A stretch of DNA of 64,000 nucleotides from positions 248,001-312,000 of the forward strand of contig JAFLCX010000002.1 in the NCBI GenBank assembly GCA_017302635.1, written 5' to 3'. The notes under the pieces are model-generated. The model was not told where the DNA came from. It saw nothing but the letters and a program-made list of their open reading frames with translations, and made no database searches. Both the position numbers and the translations under genes were made by a program. Source of the stretch: Hyphomicrobiales bacterium. GTDB taxonomy: Bacteria; Pseudomonadota; Alphaproteobacteria; Rhizobiales; Beijerinckiaceae. This document shows positions 36,379 through 45,207 of the stretch, one piece after another. Every line of letters begins with the position of its first letter. Position 1 is the stretch's first letter.

Positions 36379-37793
36379 GCTGCACTCTCATTCGACGTCA
36401 GATCGATCACAGGCAGGCCCTTGATCGCGGCCCAGCCTTCCAGCACCGCGCGGTGATCGCCATAGACCATCGCGACATGGTGCTCGAGCATCTCGCCGAT
36501 CAGCACGTCACGCGCCTTTGCGACACCGCCATCAAAGCGCACTGTCGCCGAGGTGCCGGTGAAAGCCATGGGTGCCGAGATCACGTCACCCGCCCCGAGC
36601 ACCAGAGCGAGGCCGTTCCGGGCTTGTGTCAGCCTCGCAATGGTGATGCGCCCCGGCTTGAGCGTAAATTCAGCGAGAAGAGGCATCTTGCGGTTGGAAT
36701 GGATCTGTGCCCGCGCAGCAACATGAGGGTCGCGCATCGAGAGCGGCGCCGAGCCACAATGCCAGAACACGCCCGTTTCGCTCGCCTCATCCATATCGAC
36801 GATGTCCACGAGCCAACCGGGTTCACCTGCGGTTTCTGAAAGAAGCAGGGTCGTGAGAGCTCCCATCACATCGGCCTCGCAGGCGCAGGGCGTTCCGGCC
36901 TCGCCCATCATGCCCATCGGTCCGCAGATCGCGCAGCCATATTCGGTGAAGGTCTCCGGCCAGCACCGCACGGCGAAGGCATCGAGCGATTTTTCGGATT
37001 TCATCTCTGCGAGCGCGGCGTGCAGCGTGAGCGATTTGCGAAGCTGTTCGCCATCCAAGTCATCGAGGCCGGCATAGGTTGCGCGGGCCTCGGCGAGGCG
37101 CGACGCCGTGCGGGCCGAGTCCACCGCTCCGGCTCGCGTAAACATTTCCGAAAGCGGGATCGCCTCAACCGTGGCATCCGCCAGATCTGCGAGGCGGGAT
37201 GGCTCAAAACGGCAAGTATCGAAGCCGCCGGGATGCTCGCCAACAAGCCCGATCCGCGCACCGAAAAGTTTTCCTGCAAGCGCTTCGGCTTGCGCTGCGA
37301 TGGCGGGTGAAGTCTTCGGCTTGCGCAATCGGGCGGATGGCATCGAGATCGCAGTCGTCAGCCGGCGCAAATTCTGCGCGATGTCGGTGGCGTCCGTCGC
37401 CGCGTAAAGCGCGCCATGCGCGATTCCGGCTCGGCCAAGCGCATGGGCTGCGAGGTTGAGGCCGCAGAACGAATTGAGTCGCAAACGGCCACCGGCTCTC
37501 GGTTCCGGAAAGGCCCAAATTCCGAGTGGAACACCGGGAAATGCACGTGCGATCTCCACCGTCATCGAGGCGTCGGTGAACGTGACCTGTAATAGCAGCA
37601 CCGCCGAGATGGAATCGGGGGCAATAGCGGCGATGGCGTCGCGCGCTGCCGCAGCGTCAAACAGCAATTCGCGCGGACCCACGCTCGTGAACTCCGCCGA
37701 GTCGAGCGTGGCAAAGGCTCGCGCCGCGTAGTCTTGTGCGAAAGGAACATCGAAGGTCGGGCGGGCAAGCGCGAGGGTCAGAACCGGTTTCAT
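36375..37793 (-). CDS. L-fucose/arabinose isomerase-like protein, candidate sulfoquinovose isomerase
   Basis: A 472-residue protein of the FucI/AraA-like group (COG2407 type). The C-terminal metal site is suggested by GTPCACEADVMGALTTLL with Glu306, by Asp331/Asp333 in LVDIVDMDE, and by VFWHCGSAP with His345. These are normal metal ligands in FucI-type ketol isomerases. In the operon it lies between the aldolase (four-base gap) and the sugar kinase product's pathway. An aldose-to-ketose step from SQ to sulfofructose is required before the kinase, and no YihS-like (AGE-fold) isomerase is present. The assignment to SQ is therefore by gene context. The ATG at 37793 is used. Confidence 0.75.
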   Translation of the reverse strand: MKPVLTLALARPTFDVPFAQDYAARAFATLDSAEFTSVGPRELLFDAAAARDAIAAIAPDSISAVLLLQVTFTDASMTVEIARAFPGVPLGIWAFPEPRAGGRLRLNSFCGLNLAAHALGRAGIAHGALYAATDATDIAQNLRRLTTAISMPSARLRKPKTSPAIAAQAEALAGKLFGARIGLVGEHPGGFDTCRFEPSRLADLADATVEAIPLSEMFTRAGAVDSARTASRLAEARATYAGLDDLDGEQLRKSLTLHAALAEMKSEKSLDAFAVRCWPETFTEYGCAICGPMGMMGEAGTPCACEADVMGALTTLLLSETAGEPGWLVDIVDMDEASETGVFWHCGSAPLSMRDPHVAARAQIHSNRKMPLLAEFTLKPGRITIARLTQARNGLALVLGAGDVISAPMAFTGTSATVRFDGGVAKARDVLIGEMLEHHVAMVYGDHRAVLEGWAAIKGLPVIDLTSNESAA

Positions 37794-37797
37794 CGTC

Positions 37798-38817
37798 TCA
37801 GTGTCCGAAATCCGGATAGGCATGACGGAAGTTCTTGTCCGCGCCTGCCAGCGTCGCACCACCCCAATTTGTCCACCAAGGTTTGGCTTTATGATCCGTG
37901 AGAGTGTTGATATCTTTCATGTAATCAACGCCACGCCCGGCGAGGCCGGCCTTCACGCCCTCCCAATCCGGGAAGGCCTTGAAGGCTTCGGACCATATCG
38001 CGCGTCCGGCGAGATAGCCCGAGGCACCGGCCGTGTAGGCATGGGCCAGAACGGCCTTGAATTCGGCCATGCCGGCTCCGGCCGACAGCATCACCCAGGG
38101 GCGACCACAGAGCTTGCCCATCTCATCGAAAACCGCCTGTACGGTGACCGAGCCGTCGCAATCCCGCGCCGGAACCGGGCTCTCGAGCTTGAAAACATCG
38201 ACGCCATATTCAGGCTTGGCGAATTCCGCGACGCTTTCGAGCACAAGCTCGCTCTTCTTGTCGGCCATCTCGATATATTGCGTGGTCTGGTTCTTTTCGC
38301 CCGGCAGGGGGTAGACCAGCAACTCGAACAGGAACGGAATATCGTAGCGCTTGCAGGCATCGCCGATCCGGCGGGTGAAGGCTTTTTGGTGCTCGTTCAC
38401 GGCGCGCGGCGCATCCGGGCGATACCAGGCGAGCACCTTCACCGCATCGGCGCCAGCGCGTTTGATTTTTGCGACAGACCAGCCGTCGATTTCGTCCGAG
38501 AGTCGGCCCTGATCCGTCTCGCGGAAGGCGGAGTCCTCCAGTGTCATGATTAAGCCGAGACGCGGATCAAGGATCGGCTCCGCCATCGGGTAGGCGAAGT
38601 TCGGGTCGAGCAGCATGGCGGTCGATTGCCCCTGCAATTCTTCCACCAGCATGGTCTTGAACCGCGCGACATCCTCCCACGGAGCGACGCCGCCGCGCGC
38701 CGCCGCGATCGGGTTGATGATCGGCGGGCGCTGGTCCACCGCCGTCATCTTGAAGCGACCTTTCGGATCCGCCATGCGGCGAAGCCCGCGCAGTTTTCCG
38801 GCGCTGAGAGTTTTCAT
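37798..38817 (-). CDS. LacD/YihT-like class I aldolase, probable 6-deoxy-6-sulfofructose-1-phosphate aldolase
   Basis: A 339-residue class I aldolase. AVDQR (26-30), the Schiff-base lysine in DVFKLESP (Lys210) and the C-terminal ASGYLAGRAIW with Arg272 match the LacD/YihT family. In E. coli YihT the equivalent Lys and the Arg of ASGFLAGRAVW act in SFP cleavage to DHAP and sulfolactaldehyde. Ordinary tagatose-bisphosphate aldolase function is possible, but the kinase next door keeps the sulfonate-binding residues of YihV. It overlaps the kinase stop by four bases and is about 45 residues longer than YihT. Confidence 0.83.
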   Translation of the reverse strand: MKTLSAGKLRGLRRMADPKGRFKMTAVDQRPPIINPIAAARGGVAPWEDVARFKTMLVEELQGQSTAMLLDPNFAYPMAEPILDPRLGLIMTLEDSAFRETDQGRLSDEIDGWSVAKIKRAGADAVKVLAWYRPDAPRAVNEHQKAFTRRIGDACKRYDIPFLFELLVYPLPGEKNQTTQYIEMADKKSELVLESVAEFAKPEYGVDVFKLESPVPARDCDGSVTVQAVFDEMGKLCGRPWVMLSAGAGMAEFKAVLAHAYTAGASGYLAGRAIWSEAFKAFPDWEGVKAGLAGRGVDYMKDINTLTDHKAKPWWTNWGGATLAGADKNFRHAYPDFGH

Positions 38818-39710
38818 GCCTGTCGTTCCTTCAGAAATGCGAGAACTTCGGGTTTAGTCGGGGCTCCGAGCGGACCACCGACCCGTGTCACCTTGATGGC
38901 CGCCGCAGCACTTGCAAAGCGGATCGCCTGCTCCTGCGAAAGCCCATCGCAGAGCGCAAAAGCAAAGGCACCGTGCCAAGTATCGCCCGCTCCGAGCGTA
39001 TCCACCTGCTCGACGGCAAAGGCCGGATGATGGGTGATGCGGCCTTGCCAGTGGCTGTAGACGCCTTCGCCGCCATTCGTGACGGCGAGGAAATTCGGAC
39101 GACCACGCGCGACCTGTTCAAGCGCCGAGGGCAGGTGCGACATGCCCGTGAGTTCGCGCAGGCCCTGCGCCGAAAAGATTGTATGGGTCGCGGCATCAAT
39201 GAGGCCGATATCCTTCGGTGCTCGGTCTCCATCCAGCACGGCAGGCTTGCCGGCACGGCGCGCGGAGAGAAACATGCGTTTGGCTGCAACCTCCCAGCGC
39301 ACATCACCGAGCACGGCATCAGTGCCCGGAGGGATATCGCGCGGTAGGAAATCGGGCTCATCCGGGAGGTTCGGATCGAGAATGTTGATGATGGTGCGCT
39401 CGCCATCGGGCTCGACCACAATCGTTGAGCGCGAGGTTCGCATGGCCGGGATCAGCGGACTGAGGCTCGTGTCGATCCCGTAGCCCTCCAGCATCCGCCG
39501 CAGAAGTGTCGCTGCGTCGTCATCGCCGAAGCGGGTGAGAAGCCGAGGCTTGCCGCCGAGCCGTGCAATTGCAAAAGCACCATTGGTGGCCGTGCCGCCG
39601 ATTGTGGTTGTGATTGCGCTTGCGCGGTGCTTTTCTCCCGGAACCAGAGGCATCGGGATGCGATAGATATCATCAAGGACGGCGATGCCGACGGTGAGAA
39701 TGCTCGACAT
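38814..39710 (-). CDS. PfkB-family kinase, probable 6-deoxy-6-sulfofructose kinase (YihV-like)
   Basis: A 298-residue ribokinase-fold kinase. The catalytic Asp243 is in DTLGAGDTWHG, and the glycine pair is in IGGTATNGAFAIARLGG. Beyond the family core it shares DVRW, VLDGD and GERTIIN with E. coli YihV. Lys27, Asn109 and Arg138, the residues I recall as binding the sulfonate in YihV, fall at the same numbers here. This is the strongest single sign that the cluster handles SQ. It would phosphorylate sulfofructose at C1 for the aldolase. The gene is first in the minus-strand operon, divergent from the ABC importer. Confidence 0.88.
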   Translation of the reverse strand: MSSILTVGIAVLDDIYRIPMPLVPGEKHRASAITTTIGGTATNGAFAIARLGGKPRLLTRFGDDDAATLLRRMLEGYGIDTSLSPLIPAMRTSRSTIVVEPDGERTIINILDPNLPDEPDFLPRDIPPGTDAVLGDVRWEVAAKRMFLSARRAGKPAVLDGDRAPKDIGLIDAATHTIFSAQGLRELTGMSHLPSALEQVARGRPNFLAVTNGGEGVYSHWQGRITHHPAFAVEQVDTLGAGDTWHGAFAFALCDGLSQEQAIRFASAAAAIKVTRVGGPLGAPTKPEVLAFLKERQA

Positions 39711-39781
39711 GGTTCAATCTGGGTCTTGCGTGACGAATGCCGACGAGAACGCACGGCCAAGCGAGCCACAAGGAAAGGCGA

Positions 39782-39818
39782 TTGCCAAGCACGAATAGTC
39801 TTATATAATTTATAAGAC
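39782..39818 (+). promoter_or_regulatory. Importer promoter overlapped by a GTCTTATA/TATAAGAC palindrome
   Basis: TTGCCA (39782-39787) and TATAAT (39804-39809) are spaced by 16 bases. A perfect 8-bp inverted repeat, GTCTTATA (39798-39805) and TATAAGAC (39811-39818) around TAATT, covers the -10. It sits in the 174-base gap between the divergent kinase and importer operons. It shares the ATAAGAC half-site with the region before suyA. The minus-strand promoter for the kinase operon is less clear; TTGTCT at 39820-39815 may be its -35. Confidence 0.65.
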
Positions 39819-39884
39819 AAGCATGATGTGCCCGCTGTCTGGCAGGGTGCACGGGCCGGCCAACGCGCCGGGGGAGGAGCTGAC

Positions 39885-40952
39885 GTGGCAGGGATCGAGA
39901 TTGCCCGTGTCGTCAAGGCCTATGGCGCGACGCCCGTGATCCACGGCATCGATATTGATGTGCGCGACGGCGAATTCGTTGTGCTTGTCGGCCCCTCCGG
40001 ATGTGGAAAGTCGACGCTGCTGCGTATGATCGCCGGGCTCGAGAGCATCACTGGTGGTACAATCCGCATCGGTGACCGCGTCGTCAACGATCTACCGCCG
40101 CGCGACCGCGATATCGCGATGGTGTTTCAGGATTACGCGCTCTACCCGCACCGCACGGTGGCCGAGAATATCGGCTTCGGGCTGAAAATGCGCGGAGTCG
40201 ATCGCGCCATCATCGACAAGAAGGTGCAGGAAGCGTCCGAGATCTTGCAGATCGGTCACCTGCTTGAGCGAAAGCCGGGCCAACTCTCCGGCGGGCAGCG
40301 CCAGCGCGTCGCAATGGGGCGCGCGATCGTCCGCGATCCGAAAGTCTTTCTGTTCGATGAGCCGCTTTCAAACCTCGATGCACAATTGCGCGCCGAGATG
40401 CGGGTGGAGATTAAGAAACTGCACCAGCGTTTCGGCACCACCATCATTTATGTCACGCATGATCAGGTCGAGGCGATGACATTGGCCGATCGCATCGCGA
40501 TCCTGAAAGGTGGACATCTTGAGCAGTTCGCCACGCCCGAGGTGGTCTACAAGGAGCCGCGGTCAACCTTTGTTGCCGGATTTATCGGCTCTCCGACCAT
40601 GAACATGGTGAAAGCCCGGGTTGCGCCGGATGCCTCGGTCATCATGCTCGAAGGTGGTGCCTCCATGGCGGCGCCGCCGGCATTTCGGCGTGCCGCAGGA
40701 CGCGACGTGCTGCTCGGGTTGCGCGCCGAGCATATCGCGCTCTCCGATGCGCCTGCCGCGCTCGCGGCGCAGGCCGTGATCGTGGAGCCGCTCGGCTCCG
40801 ACACGCTCGCGCTCATGCGCATCGGCGCCGTGGAAATGACCGGGCGGTTCGCGCCGGATTCCGGCCTTGTCGCCGGCAAGGGTGTCAAGCTGATGTTGAA
40901 CCTCGATCACGCTCATCTTTTTGAGCCCGATACCGGGCTTGCCATCGTCTGA
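39885..40952 (+). CDS. Sugar ABC transporter ATP-binding protein (MalK/UgpC/SmoE type)
   Basis: A 355-residue ATPase for a carbohydrate importer. Walker A is GPSGCGKST (36-44), the signature is [15 protein letters not shown] (near 137), and Walker B is [14 protein letters not shown]-terminal TOBE/regulatory domain follows from about residue 240. GTG 39885 with GGGGAGGAG before it is preferred over an upstream ATG. First gene of the importer operon. Confidence 0.92.
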   Translation: MAGIEIARVVKAYGATPVIHGIDIDVRDGEFVVLVGPSGCGKSTLLRMIAGLESITGGTIRIGDRVVNDLPPRDRDIAMVFQDYALYPHRTVAENIGFGLKMRGVDRAIIDKKVQEASEILQIGHLLERKPGQLSGGQRQRVAMGRAIVRDPKVFLFDEPLSNLDAQLRAEMRVEIKKLHQRFGTTIIYVTHDQVEAMTLADRIAILKGGHLEQFATPEVVYKEPRSTFVAGFIGSPTMNMVKARVAPDASVIMLEGGASMAAPPAFRRAAGRDVLLGLRAEHIALSDAPAALAAQAVIVEPLGSDTLALMRIGAVEMTGRFAPDSGLVAGKGVKLMLNLDHAHLFEPDTGLAIV

Positions 40953-40973
40953 TACAAAAAACGGGAGGACACC

Positions 40974-42248
40974 ATGACGATCCGATTGACCCGCCGCATG
41001 CTTTCGCTGTTCGGCCTCGCAGCCGGGCTTGCGCTCGCCGGAACAGCATTGGCACAGGCTCAGACGACGCTGCGCATCTTCACCGGAGGCCAGCAGCGGC
41101 CGGATGTCATGCGCCAGATTGTCGATGGCTACATGCAGCGCAATCCGGGCGTGAAGGTCGAGGTCGAGGTGGGCGGTGCCACCTCGGAGCAGCAGCAGCA
41201 ATATCTCAACACGGTGCTCGCCTCGAAGGATTCAGCGCTTGATCTCATCCTGATCGATGTCATCCGCCCGGCACAATGGGCTGCGGCGCAATGGGCCGAA
41301 CCTCTCGACGCCTATCTCGGAGCCGAGAGGGATGCCGTGATGGCGCGCTACCTGCCGGCCTATCGCGCGGCGAATATCGTGAACGGCAAAGTGATCGCGT
41401 TACCCTATTTTGCCGATGCGCAATTTCTCTATTATCGCAAGGATCTGCTCGAGAAACATGGCGTTGCTCCGCCCAAGACCTGGGATGAACTCAAGGCGGG
41501 CGCGCAGAGGATCCTCGCGGCTGAGAATGCACCGAACCTGCGCGGTTTCGAAACCGCCGGAGCGCCGATCGAAGGCACGGTCTGCACCTATCTTGTGCCG
41601 ATGTGGGGCGCCGGTGAGGACCTCACCAAGGATGGCAAGCTCAATCTTTCCGGTGACGCCGCGAAGAAGCCGTTCCAGCTCTGGGCCGATCTCAAGGAGG
41701 CGAAAGTCACGCCGCCGAACCTAGCGGAAATTCCGACCGACCGTATCCGCCAGAACCTCCAGGCTGGCAACCTGATCTTCGGGATGACCTGGGGCTATGT
41801 GTGGAACCGGGCGCAGAACGACGCGGATTCGACCGTGAAAGACAAGATCGGCGTCGTGCCGCTTCCCGGTTTCACAGCTGATCGGCAATCCACCTGCATT
41901 GGCGGCTGGCAGGTCGCGGTGTCGGCTTTCTCGAAGAACAAGGCAGAGGCCGCGAAGCTCGCGCGCTATCTGTCGTCACCCGAGGTTTCAAAGCAGCAGG
42001 CCGTGCTGGCTTCGCATCTCCCGGTCTTTGCCGAAGTGTATGGCGACGCCGATGTCCTGAAGGCCAATCCATGGTTTGCGCAGGCCCTGCCTGTGGTTCA
42101 GGCGGCACGCTCGCGCCCGGTGACGCCGCGTTACACGGAGGTCTCGGAGATCATGCGCACCAACATGAACGCGTTCCTCGCAGGCACGAAGACGGCTGAT
42201 CAGGCTCTGGCGGATATGAACACCCGCCTCGGCGCGATCTTCCGCTGA
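40974..42248 (+). CDS. Sugar ABC transporter substrate-binding protein, probable SQ/SQ-glycerol binding
   Basis: A family 1 solute-binding protein of 424 residues with a signal peptide (MLSLFGLAAGLALAGTALAQ). The fold motifs ASKDSALDLILIDVIRPAQW and ALPYFADAQFLYYRKDLLE are normal for the MalE-like group. SQ-glycerol is carried by a protein of the same class (SmoF) in Agrobacterium. The ligand is inferred from the operon's neighbours, which encode SQ breakdown. GGGAGGACACC precedes the ATG. Confidence 0.85.
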   Translation: MTIRLTRRMLSLFGLAAGLALAGTALAQAQTTLRIFTGGQQRPDVMRQIVDGYMQRNPGVKVEVEVGGATSEQQQQYLNTVLASKDSALDLILIDVIRPAQWAAAQWAEPLDAYLGAERDAVMARYLPAYRAANIVNGKVIALPYFADAQFLYYRKDLLEKHGVAPPKTWDELKAGAQRILAAENAPNLRGFETAGAPIEGTVCTYLVPMWGAGEDLTKDGKLNLSGDAAKKPFQLWADLKEAKVTPPNLAEIPTDRIRQNLQAGNLIFGMTWGYVWNRAQNDADSTVKDKIGVVPLPGFTADRQSTCIGGWQVAVSAFSKNKAEAAKLARYLSSPEVSKQQAVLASHLPVFAEVYGDADVLKANPWFAQALPVVQAARSRPVTPRYTEVSEIMRTNMNAFLAGTKTADQALADMNTRLGAIFR

Positions 42249-42256
42249 GGTCCGCC

Positions 42257-43168
42257 GTGAGCGACGCGATCCGCCACAAACTCACGCCGCTGGAAAAATC
42301 GGAGCGCCGGCTTGGCTTTGCCATGCTGGCGCCCGCCTTTCTGCTGCTGGCGGCCGTGGTGCTTTATCCCATCGCTGAGCTCATCCGGAACTCCTTCCAC
42401 TTCAATCACCTTGCCCAGCCATGGATGGGCACGCCGTTCGTCGGGTTCGAGAATTACGTGAAGGCTTTGGGCGATGACCGCTTTCACGAGGCGGTCTGGC
42501 ACACGGTGCTCTACATCCTTGTCACGGTGCCGGGAGCCGTGGTGGTGGGGCTCGGGCTGGCGCTGCTCGCCAACAAGCCGTTTGCCATCAAATGGCCTGT
42601 GCGTCTGGGGCTCCTGCTGCCCTGGGCCTTGCCGCTTGTGTTTGCGGGCCTGATTTTTCGTTGGTTTTTCGAGTATAATCAGGGGGTTGCAAACGCTATC
42701 CTGCGAGGCCTCGGCTTCGAGCCCCTCAACTGGCTGACGACACCGAGCCTCGCGTTTTTTGCCATCTGCCTCGCGATCATCTGGAAATCCTCGAGCTTCG
42801 TGGCTCTGGTGCTGCTCGCCGGGCTGCAGACCATCCCGAAGAGTTTCTACGAGGCGGCGGAGGTGGATGGCGCGACGAAATGGCAGCAGTTTCGTGAGAT
42901 CACGCTGCCGATGCTGCGCCCCGCGATCTTCGTTGCCCTCATTTTCCGCACGATCACCGCGATCCAGACCTTCGATATTCCCTATGCCATGACCAATGGC
43001 GGGCCGGGCAACTCCACCGAAACACTCGCCATGTATATCCACAAGACGACGGTCGATTTCCTCGATCTCGGTTATGGCTCGGCGCTCGCGGTGCTGATGT
43101 TCATCGTCTCGGCGCTCATCACGAGCATCTACCTCCGGCATACGCGCCGCGATCCGGGGAGGCACTGA
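42257..43168 (+). CDS. Sugar ABC transporter permease (MalF/SmoG type)
   Basis: A 303-residue permease with six helices. The N-terminal LAPAFLLLAAVVLYPIAELI and the EAA loop with EAAEVDGATKWQQFREITLP are standard for MalF-like subunits. The start is GTG 42257, with GAGG a few bases upstream, eight bases after the binding-protein stop. It forms the membrane channel together with the next permease. Confidence 0.9.
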   Translation: MSDAIRHKLTPLEKSERRLGFAMLAPAFLLLAAVVLYPIAELIRNSFHFNHLAQPWMGTPFVGFENYVKALGDDRFHEAVWHTVLYILVTVPGAVVVGLGLALLANKPFAIKWPVRLGLLLPWALPLVFAGLIFRWFFEYNQGVANAILRGLGFEPLNWLTTPSLAFFAICLAIIWKSSSFVALVLLAGLQTIPKSFYEAAEVDGATKWQQFREITLPMLRPAIFVALIFRTITAIQTFDIPYAMTNGGPGNSTETLAMYIHKTTVDFLDLGYGSALAVLMFIVSALITSIYLRHTRRDPGRH

Positions 43169-43229
43169 GCATGGCCAGCAAAAGTGGATACCGGTCTTGC
43201 ATCCGGCCATGCGTTCCGGGGAGGGACGG

Positions 43230-44060
43230 ATGACTCTCCTGAAAAACCGCCGCGCCATGGTCATCCTCGCGGGCCTCATCGTGGCCGCGAACGGGTTTTT
43301 CCCTGCAGTCTGGATTCTCTTCACCTCGTTCAAGACCGAGGTGGAACTGATGAAGGTGCCGATCACCATCATCCCGCAGGCCCCGACGATCGAGAACTAT
43401 ATCCGGGTTTTTGTAGATCAACCTATTCTCAGGTTCCTGTTCAATTCGGTGGTGGTGGCGACGCTCTCGACGCTGCTCTGCGTCGTGTGCTCCGCGCTCG
43501 CCGCCTACGCCCTCGTGCGGTTGCGTTTGCCCGGCGCAGGCATCATCCTCTCGGTGCTGCTCGCCATTGCGATGTTCCCGCTCATCTCGATGATGGTGCC
43601 GCTGTTTCAGGTGATGCGCGATCTGGGGCTGCTCAACACCTGGTGGGCGCTGATCTTCCCGCACGCCGTGCTCTCGATGCCCGTCTGCACGCTCGTGCTG
43701 ATCTCGTTCTTCCAGGATATCCCGCGCGACCTTGAAAACGCGGCGATGATCGATGGCTGCACGCGCCTCGGTGCACTGTGGCATGTCGTGATCCCGCTCA
43801 CGGCCCCCGGTGTTTTCACGGCGGGGATTCTGGCCTTCGTGAACTCGTGGGATGAGTTTCTGCTTGCTCTCACGCTCAGCCCGCGCGTGGCGAGCCGCAC
43901 CTTGCCGGTGGGCATCACGCTCTATCAGGGCGAGTTCTCGTTCCCCTGGCCGATCATCTCGGCAGCACTGATTGTGGCGATCGTGCCGATCTGCATTGTC
44001 ATCGCGATCTTCCAGGAGCGCGTAGTGAGCGGCCTCACGAGCGGCGGGATGAAGGGTTAG
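43230..44060 (+). CDS. Sugar ABC transporter permease (MalG/SmoH type)
   Basis: The second permease, 276 residues. ENAAMIDGCTRLGALWHVVIP is its EAA loop and NSWDEFLLALTLS is a typical MalG segment. ATG 43230 has GGGGAGGGACGG upstream; an earlier ATG at 43197 would add 11 non-hydrophobic residues. Its stop overlaps the converging mutarotase stop by four bases. Confidence 0.9.
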   Translation: MTLLKNRRAMVILAGLIVAANGFFPAVWILFTSFKTEVELMKVPITIIPQAPTIENYIRVFVDQPILRFLFNSVVVATLSTLLCVVCSALAAYALVRLRLPGAGIILSVLLAIAMFPLISMMVPLFQVMRDLGLLNTWWALIFPHAVLSMPVCTLVLISFFQDIPRDLENAAMIDGCTRLGALWHVVIPLTAPGVFTAGILAFVNSWDEFLLALTLSPRVASRTLPVGITLYQGEFSFPWPIISAALIVAIVPICIVIAIFQERVVSGLTSGGMKG

Positions 44061-45097
44061 AATCGATACTCCGTCACCTGCCGGTACAGGTCCCCCGGCC
44101 GTAGCACCGTGCTCGGCAGATGTGGCAGGTTGGGGCTGTCGGGCGCGTGCTGCGGTTCGAGACAGATGCCGGCATTCGCGCCATAGCGTGCGCCATCCAA
44201 CCCCATGACAGGCGTGTTGACCTTGAACCCATCATAGACCTGCAAGCAGGGCTCGGAGGTCCAGACCTCCATGGAAATCCCTGACCGGGCGCTTGAAAGC
44301 GTAGCTGCATGTGCGATCTCGATCCCAGAGACATCGCTCTCGCGCCGCTCGCGGCGCAGCACGAAATTGTGATCATACCAGAAGCGTTTGCCATCCGGCC
44401 CCACAAGGCGGATCGCGCGCGGTTTTCTGAAATCAAACGGCGTGCCCGATACGGGTGCCAGCGATCCATCGGGGATTAGATCGGCGTCCACCGGCGTCAT
44501 CACATTCGCGCGCACGGCGAGGGTGTGATCGAGAATATCCGTCCCGCCATCGAGATTGAAATAGCTGTGATGGCACAGGTTGAGGATGGTCGGCTTGTCG
44601 GTGAAGGCCCAGAGCTCCACGCGTAAGGCACTGTTTTTGGTCAGCGCATATCGGCAGTTGACATTCAGCGCGCCGGGGTAACCCGCCTCGCCATCGGGTG
44701 AAACAATCCCTAGCGTGCAGGAAGTGGCATCGGCTTGCAGCAGCACCCAGGGCAGCTTTCCGAACCCGTTCCCACCGCCATGCAGCGAATGCTTGCCCTC
44801 TTGGTTGAGCGGGAGTTGATGCGTCAAGCCGTCGAGCGTGAATCTCCCATGCGCGATGCGGTTGGCGTAACGCCCCGCAATCGCCCCGAAATGCGGCGAA
44901 TGGGCCGTGTAATCTTCGAGAGAATTCAGCCCCAGCACGACGCGTTGCGGATCACCGCCCGGTCTCGGCACCACGAGGTCGCGCAGAACAGCCCCCCAGC
45001 TCAGCACCTTGGCGATGGCACCAGCGCCGTTGCGCAGCGTGACTTCATGCACCGGCAGCCCGTTGATCGCGCCGAAAACCCGCATCTCTGTGCCCAT
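44057..45097 (-). CDS. Aldose 1-epimerase (galactose mutarotase family), possible SQ mutarotase
   Basis: A 346-residue mutarotase. The catalytic His is in CHHSYFNLDGG (near 180) and Glu in CLEPQHAPDSPN (near 310). AGRYANRIAHGRFTLDG and NQEGKHSLHGG are family signatures. The E. coli SQ cluster has a mutarotase of the same superfamily (YihR). Its stop overlaps the importer's last gene, which supports a role in the same sugar's metabolism. ATG 45097 follows AAGGAGGAAAGC closely. Confidence 0.85.
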   Translation of the reverse strand: MGTEMRVFGAINGLPVHEVTLRNGAGAIAKVLSWGAVLRDLVVPRPGGDPQRVVLGLNSLEDYTAHSPHFGAIAGRYANRIAHGRFTLDGLTHQLPLNQEGKHSLHGGGNGFGKLPWVLLQADATSCTLGIVSPDGEAGYPGALNVNCRYALTKNSALRVELWAFTDKPTILNLCHHSYFNLDGGTDILDHTLAVRANVMTPVDADLIPDGSLAPVSGTPFDFRKPRAIRLVGPDGKRFWYDHNFVLRRERRESDVSGIEIAHAATLSSARSGISMEVWTSEPCLQVYDGFKVNTPVMGLDGARYGANAGICLEPQHAPDSPNLPHLPSTVLRPGDLYRQVTEYRF

Positions 45098-45207
45098 GCT
45101 TTCCTCCTTGAGTCGTGTTTTCCCCAAGGTGCCGAAGCCCTCACGCAAATGCGAGCGGAATGTGCGTGACCAATGGTGCATAGCAACATGGCGAGAGGGG
45201 AGAGTGC

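Noticed and set aside
37798..38817. Aldolase as ordinary tagatose-1,6-bisphosphate aldolase
   Set aside because: The adjacent kinase has the YihV residue set, and no tagatose or galactose pathway genes are present; YihT belongs to the same family.
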